Part shown: positions 1-9,068 of the stretch, piece by piece | Numbering within the stretch: position 1 is the first letter of the stretch | Layout of the letters: each line of letters begins with the position of its first letter | Assembly (NCBI GenBank): GCA_018402525.1 | Contig: JAGYIR010000005.1 | Location: forward strand, 1 to 64,000 | Source of the DNA: Crocinitomicaceae bacterium | GTDB lineage: Bacteria > Bacteroidota > Bacteroidia > Flavobacteriales_D > Crocinitomicaceae | Reading direction: 5' to 3' | DNA length: 64,000 nucleotides | Position numbers and translations under genes: made by a program | Notes under the pieces: generated by a model | Seen by the model: only the letters and a program-made list of their open reading frames with translations | The model's database searches: none | What the model was told of the DNA's origin: nothing

Positions 1-1
1 T

Positions 2-886
2 CAAGACGAGTGGTTAGATGACCCCACAATTGTATCAGGTCAAGAAGATACTGTATTAGTAATCCAACCAAACACACCTGGCTACACGAGCTACACCTAT
101 GTTGTTACCGATAATTTCGGATGTGAATACGATACAACGGTAGCGCTTTTCGTTTTACCGTTACCAACAATTTTGGATGACACTACGGCGTGTTTCTATA
201 ACCACTTTGTAACTGGAACTACTTCCTATGCTGGTGGAGTTTGGTCAGCTGCCGATACCGCGATTACGTTCTTGCCGTCTTCAAATGTAGAAAACCCCAA
301 TGTCGTCACTTCCACGGCAGGTACCTATACCATTACCTACACGGATAATGCATGTAATACGGAAGTCACTGCGGACATTTATTTTTACGAATATCCTTGG
401 ACCTGGTTAAGCGACACCTTGGTTTGTCAGGGGGTTGAGTTAATCGTAAATGCTCCTGACGAAAATCCAGACGCCACAGAGTACGTTTGGAGTCATGGAC
501 AATATGGTACAACTGCCACTTTTACGGAACCAGGGTATTACGAGGTCACTTTAACAAATGCATGTCATAGCTCAACTGAGGGCTTCAATTTGGATTTTCA
601 AAACTGTTTCATCAATCCTCCAAATGTCATTTCATTGGCTCCAGGATCCCAAAACAATTTGTGGTATGTTGATTTAAATGGTATTAAAGAATTTGAAGTC
701 GTGATTACCAACCGTTGGGGTAATGTTGTATTTGATTGTAAAGATCAAGTCGGATTATGCTCGTGGGATGGAAGGTCACCATCTGGCAGTTTCGTGGAAG
801 AAGGTACATACTTCTACCTCATCAATGCTGTGACGGAAGGAAACGAAGAAATTCAAAAACACGGATTTATTCAAGTGGTCAACTAG
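2..886 (+). CDS. C-terminal part of a secreted CHU_C (type IX secretion, type B) surface protein, 5' truncated
   Basis: The reading frame is open from the first bases of the window, so this is the 3' end of a larger gene and its true start lies upstream. About 294 residues are visible. They form Ig/PKD-like beta-rich segments, for example around the AGTYTITYTDNAC and EPGYYEVTLTNAC stretches. The last ~80 residues carry the gliding-motility-associated C-terminal hallmarks: [11 protein letters not shown], then WDG, EEGTYFY and a final KHGFIQV. In this family that domain directs export through the type IX secretion system and surface attachment. The usual TPNGDG motif at the domain start is replaced by VISLAPGSQNN, so the sorting domain is slightly divergent. 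A strong terminator follows. Function beyond being a cell-surface or adhesin-like protein cannot be told. Confidence 0.88.
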   Translation, partial: QDEWLDDPTIVSGQEDTVLVIQPNTPGYTSYTYVVTDNFGCEYDTTVALFVLPLPTILDDTTACFYNHFVTGTTSYAGGVWSAADTAITFLPSSNVENPNVVTSTAGTYTITYTDNACNTEVTADIYFYEYPWTWLSDTLVCQGVELIVNAPDENPDATEYVWSHGQYGTTATFTEPGYYEVTLTNACHSSTEGFNLDFQNCFINPPNVISLAPGSQNNLWYVDLNGIKEFEVVITNRWGNVVFDCKDQVGLCSWDGRSPSGSFVEEGTYFYLINAVTEGNEEIQKHGFIQVVN

Positions 887-907
887 ATCATCTTCTTATT
901 TCTTGTG

Positions 908-937
908 AAGGGCAATCATTTTGATTGCCCTTTTTTG
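908..937 (+). terminator. Rho-independent terminator
   Basis: A perfect 9-bp stem (gggcaatca / tgattgccc) with a 3-nt loop is followed by six T. It lies 22 nt after the stop codon of the surface-protein gene and separates it from gapA. Confidence 0.9.
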
Positions 938-965
938 TTTCTAGTCGTTATAGTTATTAACTTTA
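934..965 (+). promoter_or_regulatory. Candidate Bacteroidota promoter of gapA
   Basis: TTTG at 934-937 and TAACTTTA at 958-965 are 20 nt apart. This fits the Bacteroidota -33/-7 consensus (TTTG, TAnnTTTG) except for the last base. It would give a leader of roughly 20 nt before the gapA ATG. The -33 element overlaps the T-run of the preceding terminator. Confidence 0.4.
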
Positions 966-990
966 CATATAATCGTAAAAATAATGTCGC

Positions 991-1980
991 ATGAAAGTAG
1001 TTGGTGTCAATGGATTTGGGAGAATTGGAAGGTATTTCACGCGATTAACGCTTGATAATCCAAACGTAGATGTTGCCTTAGTAAATGATTTGGCTGATGT
1101 AAAAACATTGGCTCACTTGTTTAAATACGACAGTGTGCACCGCCAACTCAAGCACAGCTTCAAAATTGAAGGAAATTCACTCGTATTCGAAAACGGAAAA
1201 AGAATTACTTTCTGCGCAGAAAGAGATCCAGAAAAAATAGAATGGGCGAAGCACGGTGTTGAAGTCGTTGTAGAATCTACAGGTATTTTCCGCACACGAG
1301 AATTGGCATCCAAACATTTTATCGGTGGTGCTAAGAAAATAGTGCTTTCCGCTCCTGCTGGTGATGACGATATTAGAACCGTGGTACTAGGTATTAACGA
1401 TGATTTGCTTGAAGATTCAGACACAATAGTCTCTAATGCTTCGTGCACGACAAACTCCGCTGCACCTATGCTAGAAGTGATGAAGAGTTTATGCACAATC
1501 GAAAGCGCGTTTATCACGACTGTACATAGCTACACTTCTGATCAACGCTTGCATGATGCACCACACAGCGATTTACGTAGAGCAAGAGCAGCAGCAGAAT
1601 CTATAGTTCCAACTTCAACAGGTGCAGCAAAAGCTTTAGCTAAAATATTCCCTGAGTTGGAAGGCAAAATTGGTGGTTGTGGCGTTCGAGTTCCCGTTCC
1701 CGACGGTTCTATGACAGATTTGACGTTAGTGGTGCGAAATCCACCAACGGAACAGCAGATCAACGAAGCAATGGAAAAAGCGGCAGAAGGCAAACTGAAA
1801 GGAATTCTCTCGTACACGGAAGATCCAATTGTTTCGGTAGATATCATTGGTGATTCTAACAGTTGTATTTTTGATGCCGAGCTGACGAGCGTCATCGAGA
1901 ACATGGTGAAGATTGTTGGTTGGTACGACAACGAGGCTGGTTACTCAAATCGTTTGGTTGATTTGGTCCAAAAGCTATAA
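991..1980 (+). CDS. gapA: Glyceraldehyde-3-phosphate dehydrogenase (type I)
   Basis: This 329-residue protein has normal family length. It catalyses the NAD-dependent oxidative phosphorylation of glyceraldehyde-3-phosphate in cytosolic glycolysis. The Rossmann motif VNGFGRIGR is at the N-terminus, and the acidic residue after strand 2 (VND, residues 31-33) indicates NAD rather than NADP. The active-site motif SNASCTTN places the catalytic cysteine at residue 152 and the partner histidine at 179 (TTVHSYT). The C-terminal WYDNEAGYSNR motif is complete. The ATG start puts the Rossmann motif at residue 5. The gene stands alone between a terminator and a convergent minus-strand run, so it is probably monocistronic. 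Many bacteria have a second gap gene, so this one could have a gluconeogenic bias; the sequence does not decide that. Confidence 0.97.
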   Translation: MKVVGVNGFGRIGRYFTRLTLDNPNVDVALVNDLADVKTLAHLFKYDSVHRQLKHSFKIEGNSLVFENGKRITFCAERDPEKIEWAKHGVEVVVESTGIFRTRELASKHFIGGAKKIVLSAPAGDDDIRTVVLGINDDLLEDSDTIVSNASCTTNSAAPMLEVMKSLCTIESAFITTVHSYTSDQRLHDAPHSDLRRARAAAESIVPTSTGAAKALAKIFPELEGKIGGCGVRVPVPDGSMTDLTLVVRNPPTEQQINEAMEKAAEGKLKGILSYTEDPIVSVDIIGDSNSCIFDAELTSVIENMVKIVGWYDNEAGYSNRLVDLVQKL

Positions 1981-2014
1981 GTTAAGAAAGATAATCTAGA
2001 GAATTAAGAGTATC

Positions 2015-3202
2015 CTATTTCCACTCGTAAATCCAACCATTCGGCGCTGTTCCCTTTAACTCATTCAATCCGCGCTGCGCTTCTTCTCTTGTGGCAAATG
2101 ATTTTATGCTAACCAAGGTCATCCCCCTTCCTGGTCCAACTTTAACGGTATATCCTTCTGAAGCGAATTTGTCACCCAATCGACGTGCATTTTCTTCGGA
2201 TGAAAATGCCCCTGCTATCACATGAAAGGGTAAATCTCCACCACTGTATTGTTGAGCTACAGGAGTTTCAACTTCCTGTTCAATTGATAACTCCACATCT
2301 TCAGTTAATTCTGCATTATCTTCCTCAATTGGTAGAGTATCTTCCTCTGATTCAGTAACGTTTTCGTTGTTCGTTTCGTCTTCCGATGAAGTATCATTTT
2401 CATTCACCGTCTCATTTGTCTTTACCGCTGCTTCCTTGTCTGCTAGAAATGGAATATGTTGTTTTAATTCTTCATAGTTCAATCCAAAATACGTTCCGCC
2501 GGCCAACATCAACACGATAAGACCTATCAGCATCCAAAAACCAACCCCACGCTGTTGCTTTTCGCCTTTTTCTTTGACAACCTTCTGTTTCGCAACCTTC
2601 TTCCGGTTTTTATCCTCTTGTGCTTTTTTTAAAGCTGCAAGTTTTTCCACATGTTTTAACTGTTCTTCCTTTTCTAAAATATTCAGTTCCTTTCTTTTCG
2701 TTTCAGCAGTGTCATCGACCATCTTTGCCCCAGCCTTTTCACCTTCCACTTTTATTAGGGTTTCTTCATTCTTCGGTTTTTCAACAAAAACATTTTCCTT
2801 CTCCTCTACCACTTGTGCTGCATTTTCTTCTGAAGTTGGTTCTTCCTTTTTCACAACAGCTGGTTTCTTTTCCTTAGGCGCTTCAGTTCCTTTATCCCAA
2901 TTCCTAAAATCAACTTCATCACCGTTTTTGTAAAAAGAACCAAACTGATACATATCATATGATTCACCTTTACTAATCGTTAGCTCAATTTCGCGAACGT
3001 ATTTGGCTATTAAGTTCTTTGCCTCCAACTCTTCAAAACCTTCATTTTCAATGATATAGGACGTCAACTTTCCATCGTCATGTTTTAAGTATGACATAAA
3101 CATAATTTCTCCCGTTTCAGGGTTCGTTATCGTTAACGCGCCTAATCCAGGAATAATAATTGTGTTAGCATTCTTAAGAATTTCGAGTAGGTACTTATCC
3201 AT
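2015..3202 (-). CDS. HU-like N-terminal domain / transmembrane / SPOR domain protein
   Basis: This 395-residue protein has four parts. Residues 1-100 resemble the prokaryotic HU/CCDC81-type domain found in Bacteroidota (an IIPGLGAL motif near residue 17, YQFGSFYKNGDEVDF near 85-99). Residues 105-220 are a Lys/Glu-rich, probably coiled or disordered linker. Residues 221-240 form one membrane helix (WMLIGLIVLMLAGGTYFGL). After an acidic Asn/Glu/Thr linker, a SPOR domain occupies residues ~323-395 (FHVIAGAFSSEENARRL ... SFATREEAQRGL). SPOR domains bind denuded glycan strands at division septa, so the protein probably spans the inner membrane with the HU-like part in the cytoplasm and SPOR in the periplasm. 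It is the last gene of the ribD-eamA-MBL run, 34 nt after its neighbour. A link between nucleoid and septum is an inference from domain layout only. Confidence 0.85.
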   Translation of the reverse strand: MDKYLLEILKNANTIIIPGLGALTITNPETGEIMFMSYLKHDDGKLTSYIIENEGFEELEAKNLIAKYVREIELTISKGESYDMYQFGSFYKNGDEVDFRNWDKGTEAPKEKKPAVVKKEEPTSEENAAQVVEEKENVFVEKPKNEETLIKVEGEKAGAKMVDDTAETKRKELNILEKEEQLKHVEKLAALKKAQEDKNRKKVAKQKVVKEKGEKQQRGVGFWMLIGLIVLMLAGGTYFGLNYEELKQHIPFLADKEAAVKTNETVNENDTSSEDETNNENVTESEEDTLPIEEDNAELTEDVELSIEQEVETPVAQQYSGGDLPFHVIAGAFSSEENARRLGDKFASEGYTVKVGPGRGMTLVSIKSFATREEAQRGLNELKGTAPNGWIYEWK

Positions 3203-3236
3203 AGCTGATTGTTTAAGGCAAGGAAGATAACAAAAA

Positions 3237-4091
3237 TCAGAACAATTCGGAAAAATTGAAGGTCTCTTTTAAACGAACGCCCTTTTCAGTAGGCTGAAGT
3301 GTGCAACATTCATTCACAAAATCATGTTCCAAAAACAGTACGAATTCATTTTTTACAGCAGCGTTCAAAAACTTTTCCTTTTCGCTTAAGGTAAGCAGTG
3401 GTCGCGTATCGTAACCCATTACGTAAGGAAGCGGGATGTGCCCAACACTCGGCAATAAATCTGCCATAAACACAAGTGTTTTATCCTTGTACTGGATATG
3501 TGGAATCATCATGCTTTCAGTGTGACCATCAACAAAAAATACATCAAAGTTATTGAATACATTGGGCGTATAGTCACCTACACGATCTACGAATTTTAAC
3601 TGTCCACTTTCTTGAATAGGAATAATGTTTTCCGTCAAGAATGATGCCTTCTCACGTGGATTTGGTTCCGTTGCCCATTTCCAGTGCTTCTCTGTACTCC
3701 AGTACGTAGCATTCTTAAACGTTGGTTCAAATCCATTCCCATCCTTTTTTCTTTTTATAGCTCCACCACAGTGATCAAAATGCAAATGCGTGAGAAAAAC
3801 ATCGGTGATATCGTCTTCAGTAAATCCTAACTTCCTCAGGTTTGGACTTAAACTATTTTCGTCAGAAAGGAAGTAATGTGAAAAGAATTTTTCCGATTGT
3901 TTATCCCCAATTCCCGCATCAATTAAAATCAAACGATCTCCATCTTCAATCAACAGGCAGCGCATGGACCAATCGCACATATTGTTAGTGTCAGCAGGAT
4001 TTGTTCGTGACCATAACGACTTAGGCACAACGCCGAACATGGCACCGCCATCCAATTTAAAGTTTCCAGTGTTTAATACGTGAATAATCAT
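3237..4091 (-). CDS. Metallo-beta-lactamase-fold hydrolase (lactonase-like)
   Basis: This 284-residue protein has the zinc-binding signature HLHFDH at residues 102-107, followed by CGG, and a second conserved His/Asp block (DGHTESMM, then a late DLLPSVGH). This is the family of MBL hydrolases that includes quorum-quenching AHL lactonases and related esterases. Such enzymes use two zinc ions to open ester or lactone rings. There is no signal peptide, so it should be cytoplasmic. It begins 14 nt after the EamA transporter gene and belongs to the same minus-strand transcription unit. The substrate cannot be named from the sequence. Confidence 0.9.
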   Translation of the reverse strand: MIIHVLNTGNFKLDGGAMFGVVPKSLWSRTNPADTNNMCDWSMRCLLIEDGDRLILIDAGIGDKQSEKFFSHYFLSDENSLSPNLRKLGFTEDDITDVFLTHLHFDHCGGAIKRKKDGNGFEPTFKNATYWSTEKHWKWATEPNPREKASFLTENIIPIQESGQLKFVDRVGDYTPNVFNNFDVFFVDGHTESMMIPHIQYKDKTLVFMADLLPSVGHIPLPYVMGYDTRPLLTLSEKEKFLNAAVKNEFVLFLEHDFVNECCTLQPTEKGVRLKETFNFSELF

Positions 4092-4105
4092 AGTCTAATC
4101 GTGTT

Positions 4106-4972
4106 TTATTTTGAATTGAACAATGCGAGAATTGCAAGTACTGCGCAGACAAGTCCAATTACTTTCTTCCATGTCGCTTCTTCCTTAAATATAATAAAAC
4201 CAAGCAAAGCAGCTCCCAAAACAATAGAAACATTTGTAATGGCTAGAACGGTCGAGTCTGTCCAACCCGTTTTTTCGTAGGACTGAATCAGGCAGTAAAT
4301 GGAGAAGTAATTTGGAATGCCGAGTACAATTCCAGCGACAACATTTTTAAGTTGTAACGCGCTCTTCTTTGCGGAAATGCGAACTGTCAAGATTAAAATT
4401 CCTACCACTCCAGCTCCTCCCAATCCAAACGCTGAAAACAAAGAGGGCGTTAACACATCTAGTTCATAGTTTTGGACGTAATTCAGCGTAAAATCAAGAA
4501 TTCCGCTCCCGAAAAAGAGTAAGAGTAACATCCAAGAGGCTCTCAGTTTTTTATCAGTAGTCTTGGAAGGTAATGAAACTAGTAAAACACCAACGAACGC
4601 TAGAAATATCCCAACGATTTTCAACCAAGTTATTGCTTCGGAATAGCCAATAATCATCAGAAGGAGTGAAACTACCATGCTCATTTTTACTGAGATTGAA
4701 GTTGAAGCGACACCATTTGTTTGGGTACTCTTCGCCATTATAAAAAACAATCCTATGAATAACACTGAGCAAATAATGGCATAAGGTATCCAAGTTGGAT
4801 ATTCAAGAGCGCTAGCGTTCCATTCATTCCCATAGAGTAGAATACCACACAAGAAGGCCGTGATATAGTTAAAGACAATTGCCTGAAAGGTGTCAATTTT
4901 GAAAAACTGGAAATAGCGGAAAATGACAAAAATGAGAGTCGATGAAAGGATCGATAAAATTAAATAAATCAT
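4106..4972 (-). CDS. EamA/DMT-family membrane transporter
   Basis: This 288-residue protein consists almost entirely of hydrophobic helices, about ten, arranged as two repeats of five as in the drug/metabolite transporter superfamily. The second half ends with ITNVSIVLGAALLGFIIFKEEATWKKVIG, a typical EamA ending in which a glutamate-rich FKEE turn precedes the last helix. It sits in the inner membrane; members export or import small metabolites. The start overlaps the ribD stop by 4 nt (ATGA), so translation of the two is probably coupled. Given that neighbour, a flavin-related substrate is possible but unsupported. Confidence 0.88.
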   Translation of the reverse strand: MIYLILSILSSTLIFVIFRYFQFFKIDTFQAIVFNYITAFLCGILLYGNEWNASALEYPTWIPYAIICSVLFIGLFFIMAKSTQTNGVASTSISVKMSMVVSLLLMIIGYSEAITWLKIVGIFLAFVGVLLVSLPSKTTDKKLRASWMLLLLFFGSGILDFTLNYVQNYELDVLTPSLFSAFGLGGAGVVGILILTVRISAKKSALQLKNVVAGIVLGIPNYFSIYCLIQSYEKTGWTDSTVLAITNVSIVLGAALLGFIIFKEEATWKKVIGLVCAVLAILALFNSK

Positions 4973-5997
4973 CGGTTGTAAAAGGTTTTAATCGTGTCAC
5001 CAAAAAATTGTTCTTCATCGACAAGGAGTGCATTTAATTCTGGTGCATCTGTCCCTTGCTTAAAATCTACTTGACCAGTGATGACCTTTGCCTCGTCCCA
5101 CAAATTAGTACCAATAAACGATTGAAGTGTGGCTCTTCCTCCTTCAATAAGTACCGATTGAATATTTCTTTCATACAACGCAAGTAAAATCCGTTGTGGA
5201 TCCATTTCTTCCAATTGCACATGTTCGACAGTTCCAATACGACCAGATTTAAGTCGATTGAATACAATAGTCGGGGCTTCTTCGTTGAAACAATTCATGG
5301 AGGAAGAAAGCTTTAAGTCTGAGTCTAAAATAATTCGAATTGGATTATTGCCTGTCACCGCGCGTACTGTCAACGTTGGATTATCTTGTTCAATCGTATT
5401 TCGTCCCACCAAAATTGCTTGATGATTTTTTCTCCAGGCATGAACTTTTGTTTGTGTTTCGGGAGCAGAAATCCATGTCACTTTTCCATCCGCTAATCCT
5501 TGATCAATCTTTCCTTTGGTAGTTTGTGCCCATTTGAGCATTATATAGGGCCTTTTCTTCTCGTGAAAAGTGAAAAAATGCTTATTGAGTGTGCGGCATT
5601 CATTTTCCAAACATCCAACCAAGGTCTCAATTCCTGCGTTTTTCAATCGTTCAATTCCCTTCCCGCTAACCAATGAAAATGAATCCAAACAACCAATGAC
5701 TACTCGTTTAAACTGATGATGCACTAACAAATCAGCACAAGGCGGAGTTTTACCTGTGTGTGCGCATGGTTCTAGCGAAACATAAATTGTTGATTCCTTC
5801 AGTAGGTCTTTATTCTTCACATTAGCAATCGCATTGACCTCGGCATGTGCTTCACCCCACTGCTCATGATAACCTTCACCAATAATCTTGTCGTTATGAA
5901 CAATCACAGCTCCTACCATTGGATTTGGAGCAACATTCCCTTGTCCCAAGAGCGCTAACTCGATACAACGACTCATGTATTTCTCATCCAATTGCAT
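4969..5997 (-). CDS. ribD: Bifunctional riboflavin deaminase/reductase RibD
   Basis: This 342-residue protein matches the two-domain RibD layout. Residues 1-145 are the CMP/dCMP deaminase-like domain, with the zinc ligands in HAEVNAI (His51, Glu53) and PCAHTGKTPPC (Cys78, Cys87). Residues ~148-342 are the reductase domain (RPYIMLKWAQTTKGKID at its start, SVLIEGGRATLQSF near the end). It performs the deamination and then the side-chain reduction of the pyrimidine intermediate in riboflavin synthesis. It is the first gene of a four-gene minus-strand run and diverges from the MFS transporter gene. The upstream gap is too short to hold an FMN riboswitch, and none was seen. Confidence 0.96.
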   Translation of the reverse strand: MQLDEKYMSRCIELALLGQGNVAPNPMVGAVIVHNDKIIGEGYHEQWGEAHAEVNAIANVKNKDLLKESTIYVSLEPCAHTGKTPPCADLLVHHQFKRVVIGCLDSFSLVSGKGIERLKNAGIETLVGCLENECRTLNKHFFTFHEKKRPYIMLKWAQTTKGKIDQGLADGKVTWISAPETQTKVHAWRKNHQAILVGRNTIEQDNPTLTVRAVTGNNPIRIILDSDLKLSSSMNCFNEEAPTIVFNRLKSGRIGTVEHVQLEEMDPQRILLALYERNIQSVLIEGGRATLQSFIGTNLWDEAKVITGQVDFKQGTDAPELNALLVDEEQFFGDTIKTFYNR

Positions 5998-6089
5998 ATG
6001 GCGAAGATAGTGGAATTTTATGGCACATCCGTCAGCGCTGACATTGTTTAAAATTCGCTTTTAATAATTTCTTTTCTATTTTAGCACGC

Positions 6090-7355
6090 ATGAAAACATT
6101 CACTACGAAGCAAAAACTCAAGCTCCTCTTCAGTTTACCTGTAATCGTTGCTGCTCTAGGCTATTTTGTAGACATTTATGATTTAATCATTTTCGGAATT
6201 GTTCGGATTGAAAGTCTCCAGGATTTAGGATTGGATGTCGACAAAGTTGGTTCAATGGTGTTGAATTGGCAAATGTTCGGTTTGCTGCTCGGAGGAGTTT
6301 TGTGGGGTGTGTTTGGCGATAAAAAAGGTCGACTTTCGGTGCTTTTTGGATCGATTTTGGTCTATTCCTTGGCGAATATAGCCTGTGGTTTTCTACCTCA
6401 AATGCAGTTCATGGATTCTACATTCCTTTATTGCGCTTTGCGTTTCATTGCTGGAATTGGGTTGGCAGGAGAACTTGGTGCTGGTATTACGCTCGTGTCT
6501 GAATCGTTACCAAAAGAATTGAGAGCAATTGGCACATCACTCGTTGCTGGGTTCGGATTACTGGGTGCTGTTGTGGCTAAATTAACTGTCGGTTTTTCAG
6601 GAGATTGGACGGTCACCTATTTCATAGGAGGTGGATTAGGGCTGGCACTTCTGTTTCTTCGTGTGGGAGTTGTGGAGTCTGGAATTTTCAAAGAAATAGA
6701 GCACAAAAGCGATATTAAACGAGGTAATTTCTTTTCATTTTTCACCAATGCCGATCGTTTTGTGCGTTACATAAAGTGCATTGCCATTGGTTTACCGACT
6801 TGGTTTTGCATCGGAATTTTTGCATTCTTTGGAAATCAATTTGCAGCCCCACTAGGGATAAACGAAGAAATAGATCCTGGACTCAGTATTATGTGGGCGT
6901 ATGTGGGAATTTCTGCTGGCGATTTTGCCAGCGGTTTTATCAGCCATTGGTTGAAATCGCGTAAAATGTCCATTTTTTGGATGCTTGTTTTTACGATGAT
7001 CGGTGTAATTCTCCTGCTATCGGGATTAGCTAAAACCGCCAATGGCTATTATTTTTTCATGGTATGGCTAGGCGTTGGTACAGGTTATTGGGCAATGTTT
7101 GTGACTTTAGGTGCAGAGCAATTTGGCACCAATATCCGTTCAACAGCTGCAACGACGATACCTAATATGGTGAGAGGGAGTTTGCCACTGATGGTCATTC
7201 TCTACAATTTCATTAAAGAGGATGTCTATGAAAATGCCAATCACGGAATTATTACAGCTGCAATCGTGGTAGGAATCATCGCATTTGGATTAGCCATCTA
7301 TTCTACACTTACAATTTCAGAAACGCACAACAAGGATATGGATTTTGTGGAGTGA
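6090..7355 (+). CDS. Major facilitator superfamily transporter
   Basis: This 421-residue inner-membrane protein has about twelve helices. The MFS motif A is recognisable as GDKKGRLSVLFGS after helix 2, and the loop after helix 4 reads GELGAGITLVSESLPKELRA, resembling the metabolite:H+ symporter / aromatic-acid branch (RFIAGIGLAGELG). A half-length cytoplasmic loop (FKEIEHKSDIKRGNF) separates the two six-helix halves. The substrate is unknown. The gene is transcribed divergently from ribD with 92 nt between them. It ends 25 nt before a strong hairpin shared with the convergent neighbour, so it appears monocistronic. Confidence 0.9.
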   Translation: MKTFTTKQKLKLLFSLPVIVAALGYFVDIYDLIIFGIVRIESLQDLGLDVDKVGSMVLNWQMFGLLLGGVLWGVFGDKKGRLSVLFGSILVYSLANIACGFLPQMQFMDSTFLYCALRFIAGIGLAGELGAGITLVSESLPKELRAIGTSLVAGFGLLGAVVAKLTVGFSGDWTVTYFIGGGLGLALLFLRVGVVESGIFKEIEHKSDIKRGNFFSFFTNADRFVRYIKCIAIGLPTWFCIGIFAFFGNQFAAPLGINEEIDPGLSIMWAYVGISAGDFASGFISHWLKSRKMSIFWMLVFTMIGVILLLSGLAKTANGYYFFMVWLGVGTGYWAMFVTLGAEQFGTNIRSTAATTIPNMVRGSLPLMVILYNFIKEDVYENANHGIITAAIVVGIIAFGLAIYSTLTISETHNKDMDFVE

Positions 7356-7380
7356 TGGAATAACGAATGAAAGCACATTA

Positions 7381-7421
7381 AAAACAAAAGCCATTCACAC
7401 AATATGAATGGCTTTTGTTTT
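7381..7421. terminator. Bidirectional intrinsic terminator
   Basis: A perfect 17-bp inverted repeat (aaaacaaaagccattca / tgaatggcttttgtttt) surrounds a 7-nt loop, with A and T tracts on the outer ends. It lies between the convergent MFS transporter gene and the collagen-like protein gene and can serve both strands. Confidence 0.92.
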
Positions 7422-7440
7422 ATCGAATTAGTTGAATTTG

Positions 7441-9042
7441 TTATTTTTCAAGTTCTTGAATTCTTTGTTCTAGCTTTTCGATAAGAACTTGTTGTTCTTG
7501 AATTGCTTTGGTAAGAATTGGAATAATTCGTGTATAATCCATTACGACAAACTCTTCGCTTTCATCTTTTAACTGGGTAGCCAATCCAGCCTCGGAACAA
7601 GCATTTGTATCCAATTTCTTAGTACGAACTATTTCAGGTAAAATGCTTCTAACTTCTTGCGCAATAAAACCATACTCCATTTCGGTATTTAATCCAAGGT
7701 TAGGATATTTTTCAAGATCAAAATCATACGTCACTGGATTCAGTTGATTAACAATGTCTATCGCCCCAGAAATTGTACGAATGTTCTTCTTCGCTTTTTC
7801 GTCCGATGCCGCTCCAAAAAATCCTGTATACCCTAAATCGTTGTAGAAAACTCCACCCCAGCCAAGAATTCCACCCGTGTTTTGTCGTGAACCGTATACA
7901 CCAACTCCATCGCGACCATTCGCCGCTCCTCTAACACCAATAGCTCTATGTGTCAAAGACGCATTTATTGCAAGGCCAAACACACCTGCAGGAATGAAGC
8001 CAGTGCCAGAATAATTTGTTATACCTTCTATTCCATTATAGCCGTTTGCAGTTCCTTGATTATAACCTGAGATTGACACCCCGTCTGCTCCTGTATTATT
8101 AAATGATGCCATAGAAGTCGCTCCAATTGCAGCTGGGTTGATCATGTGTAATAAATGTGTCGGTGCTGGAGTTCTTATCCCAATATTTCCATTTGCCTCT
8201 ATCGTCATGCGCTCCAACCCATTCGAATACATTCTAAAATCAATTGCATTGTTCGTTCCAATATAGTTGCCAGCGACAGCAGTGTTCCCTTGTGTTAACC
8301 ATGCGCCAGCTGTTGATGTAACAGGACCACCTGATCCTGCCGTACCATTAACTATTACTGTTCCGTTTGTATTAAATGTTGGGTTCGTTAACGTCCATGA
8401 AGTACCATTTGTACCGTCTACACCTGGAGGGCCCTGGGGACCTGCAGGACCTACTCCGCCTACAGGTCCAACTGGACCTTGCGGTCCGACTGCACCATCA
8501 ATACCATCCACACCATCTATTCCATTTACACCTGGTGCTCCCTGAGGACCTGCTGGTCCAACTGGACCTTGTGGTCCGACAGCTCCATCGTTTCCATCAG
8601 CACCTGGAGGACCTGCGGGTCCAGCGGGACCTGCCGCCCCATCATTTCCATCAACTCCATCTACACCATCAATTCCGTTTACACCAGGCACTCCTTGAGG
8701 ACCTTGGGCACCATTTGGTCCTGCGGGACCAGCTGGTCCTTGAGGACCCGTAGGTCCTACTGCACCAGCGCATAAGTTTTGCCAACCAGTGGCCGTCACA
8801 AAATAATAAAAGCAATCTATATCGGTGTCATACACCAAAAGTGCATCTACAGGAGCCACAATTGCCACCCGCTGAGCGGATGTCATACGGGGCACAAGTA
8901 CACCTTTATTTGTCGACTCCATTTCCAGCACTGCACTTGGGTCAGGTGTGGTAGTACCAATGCCAACGTTATTTTGTCCATAACTAATTATGCTAAACAT
9001 GCACAAAAAGCCAGTCGTAATAAGTTTAAATCCTTGTTTCAT
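7441..9042 (-). CDS. Secreted collagen-like protein with C-terminal S74 intramolecular chaperone domain
   Basis: This 533-residue protein has a signal peptide (residues 1-22, ending SYG before QNNVGIG). A domain common on Bacteroidota surface proteins follows ([38 protein letters not shown]). Residues 93-215 form an uninterrupted run of 41 Gly-X-Y triplets rich in GPQ, GPA, GVD and GID, i.e. a collagen-like triple helix. A beta-rich stalk comes next. The S74 domain starts at SDEKAKKNI (Ser413 and Lys418 correspond to the self-cleaving Ser/Lys pair) and contains YGFIAQEV. The protein ends in a coiled coil (residues ~512-533). In phage tail spikes, S74 domains trimerise the fibre and then cut themselves off. 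A trimeric secreted fibre is therefore likely. It lies 26 nt downstream of a CHU_C gene and probably shares its operon. Confidence 0.9.
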   Translation of the reverse strand: MKQGFKLITTGFLCMFSIISYGQNNVGIGTTTPDPSAVLEMESTNKGVLVPRMTSAQRVAIVAPVDALLVYDTDIDCFYYFVTATGWQNLCAGAVGPTGPQGPAGPAGPNGAQGPQGVPGVNGIDGVDGVDGNDGAAGPAGPAGPPGADGNDGAVGPQGPVGPAGPQGAPGVNGIDGVDGIDGAVGPQGPVGPVGGVGPAGPQGPPGVDGTNGTSWTLTNPTFNTNGTVIVNGTAGSGGPVTSTAGAWLTQGNTAVAGNYIGTNNAIDFRMYSNGLERMTIEANGNIGIRTPAPTHLLHMINPAAIGATSMASFNNTGADGVSISGYNQGTANGYNGIEGITNYSGTGFIPAGVFGLAINASLTHRAIGVRGAANGRDGVGVYGSRQNTGGILGWGGVFYNDLGYTGFFGAASDEKAKKNIRTISGAIDIVNQLNPVTYDFDLEKYPNLGLNTEMEYGFIAQEVRSILPEIVRTKKLDTNACSEAGLATQLKDESEEFVVMDYTRIIPILTKAIQEQQVLIEKLEQRIQELEK

Positions 9043-9068
9043 CTGTTTTAATTTAAAGTAGTTGTATT

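Noticed and set aside
2574-2933. Phe/Ser-rich plus-strand frame opposite the HU/SPOR gene
   Set aside because: It is the antisense reading of Lys/Glu-rich codons (aaa, gaa) and has no independent promoter or family resemblance.
5998-6089. FMN riboswitch before ribD
   Set aside because: The divergent gap of 92 nt is too short and lacks the conserved RFN element stems.
8267-8775. Plus-strand frames rich in Pro/Gly or His/Leu opposite the collagen-like gene
   Set aside because: They arise from the complementary strand of the repetitive Gly-X-Y coding sequence; they have no start context or signal peptide and lie entirely inside a clear gene.
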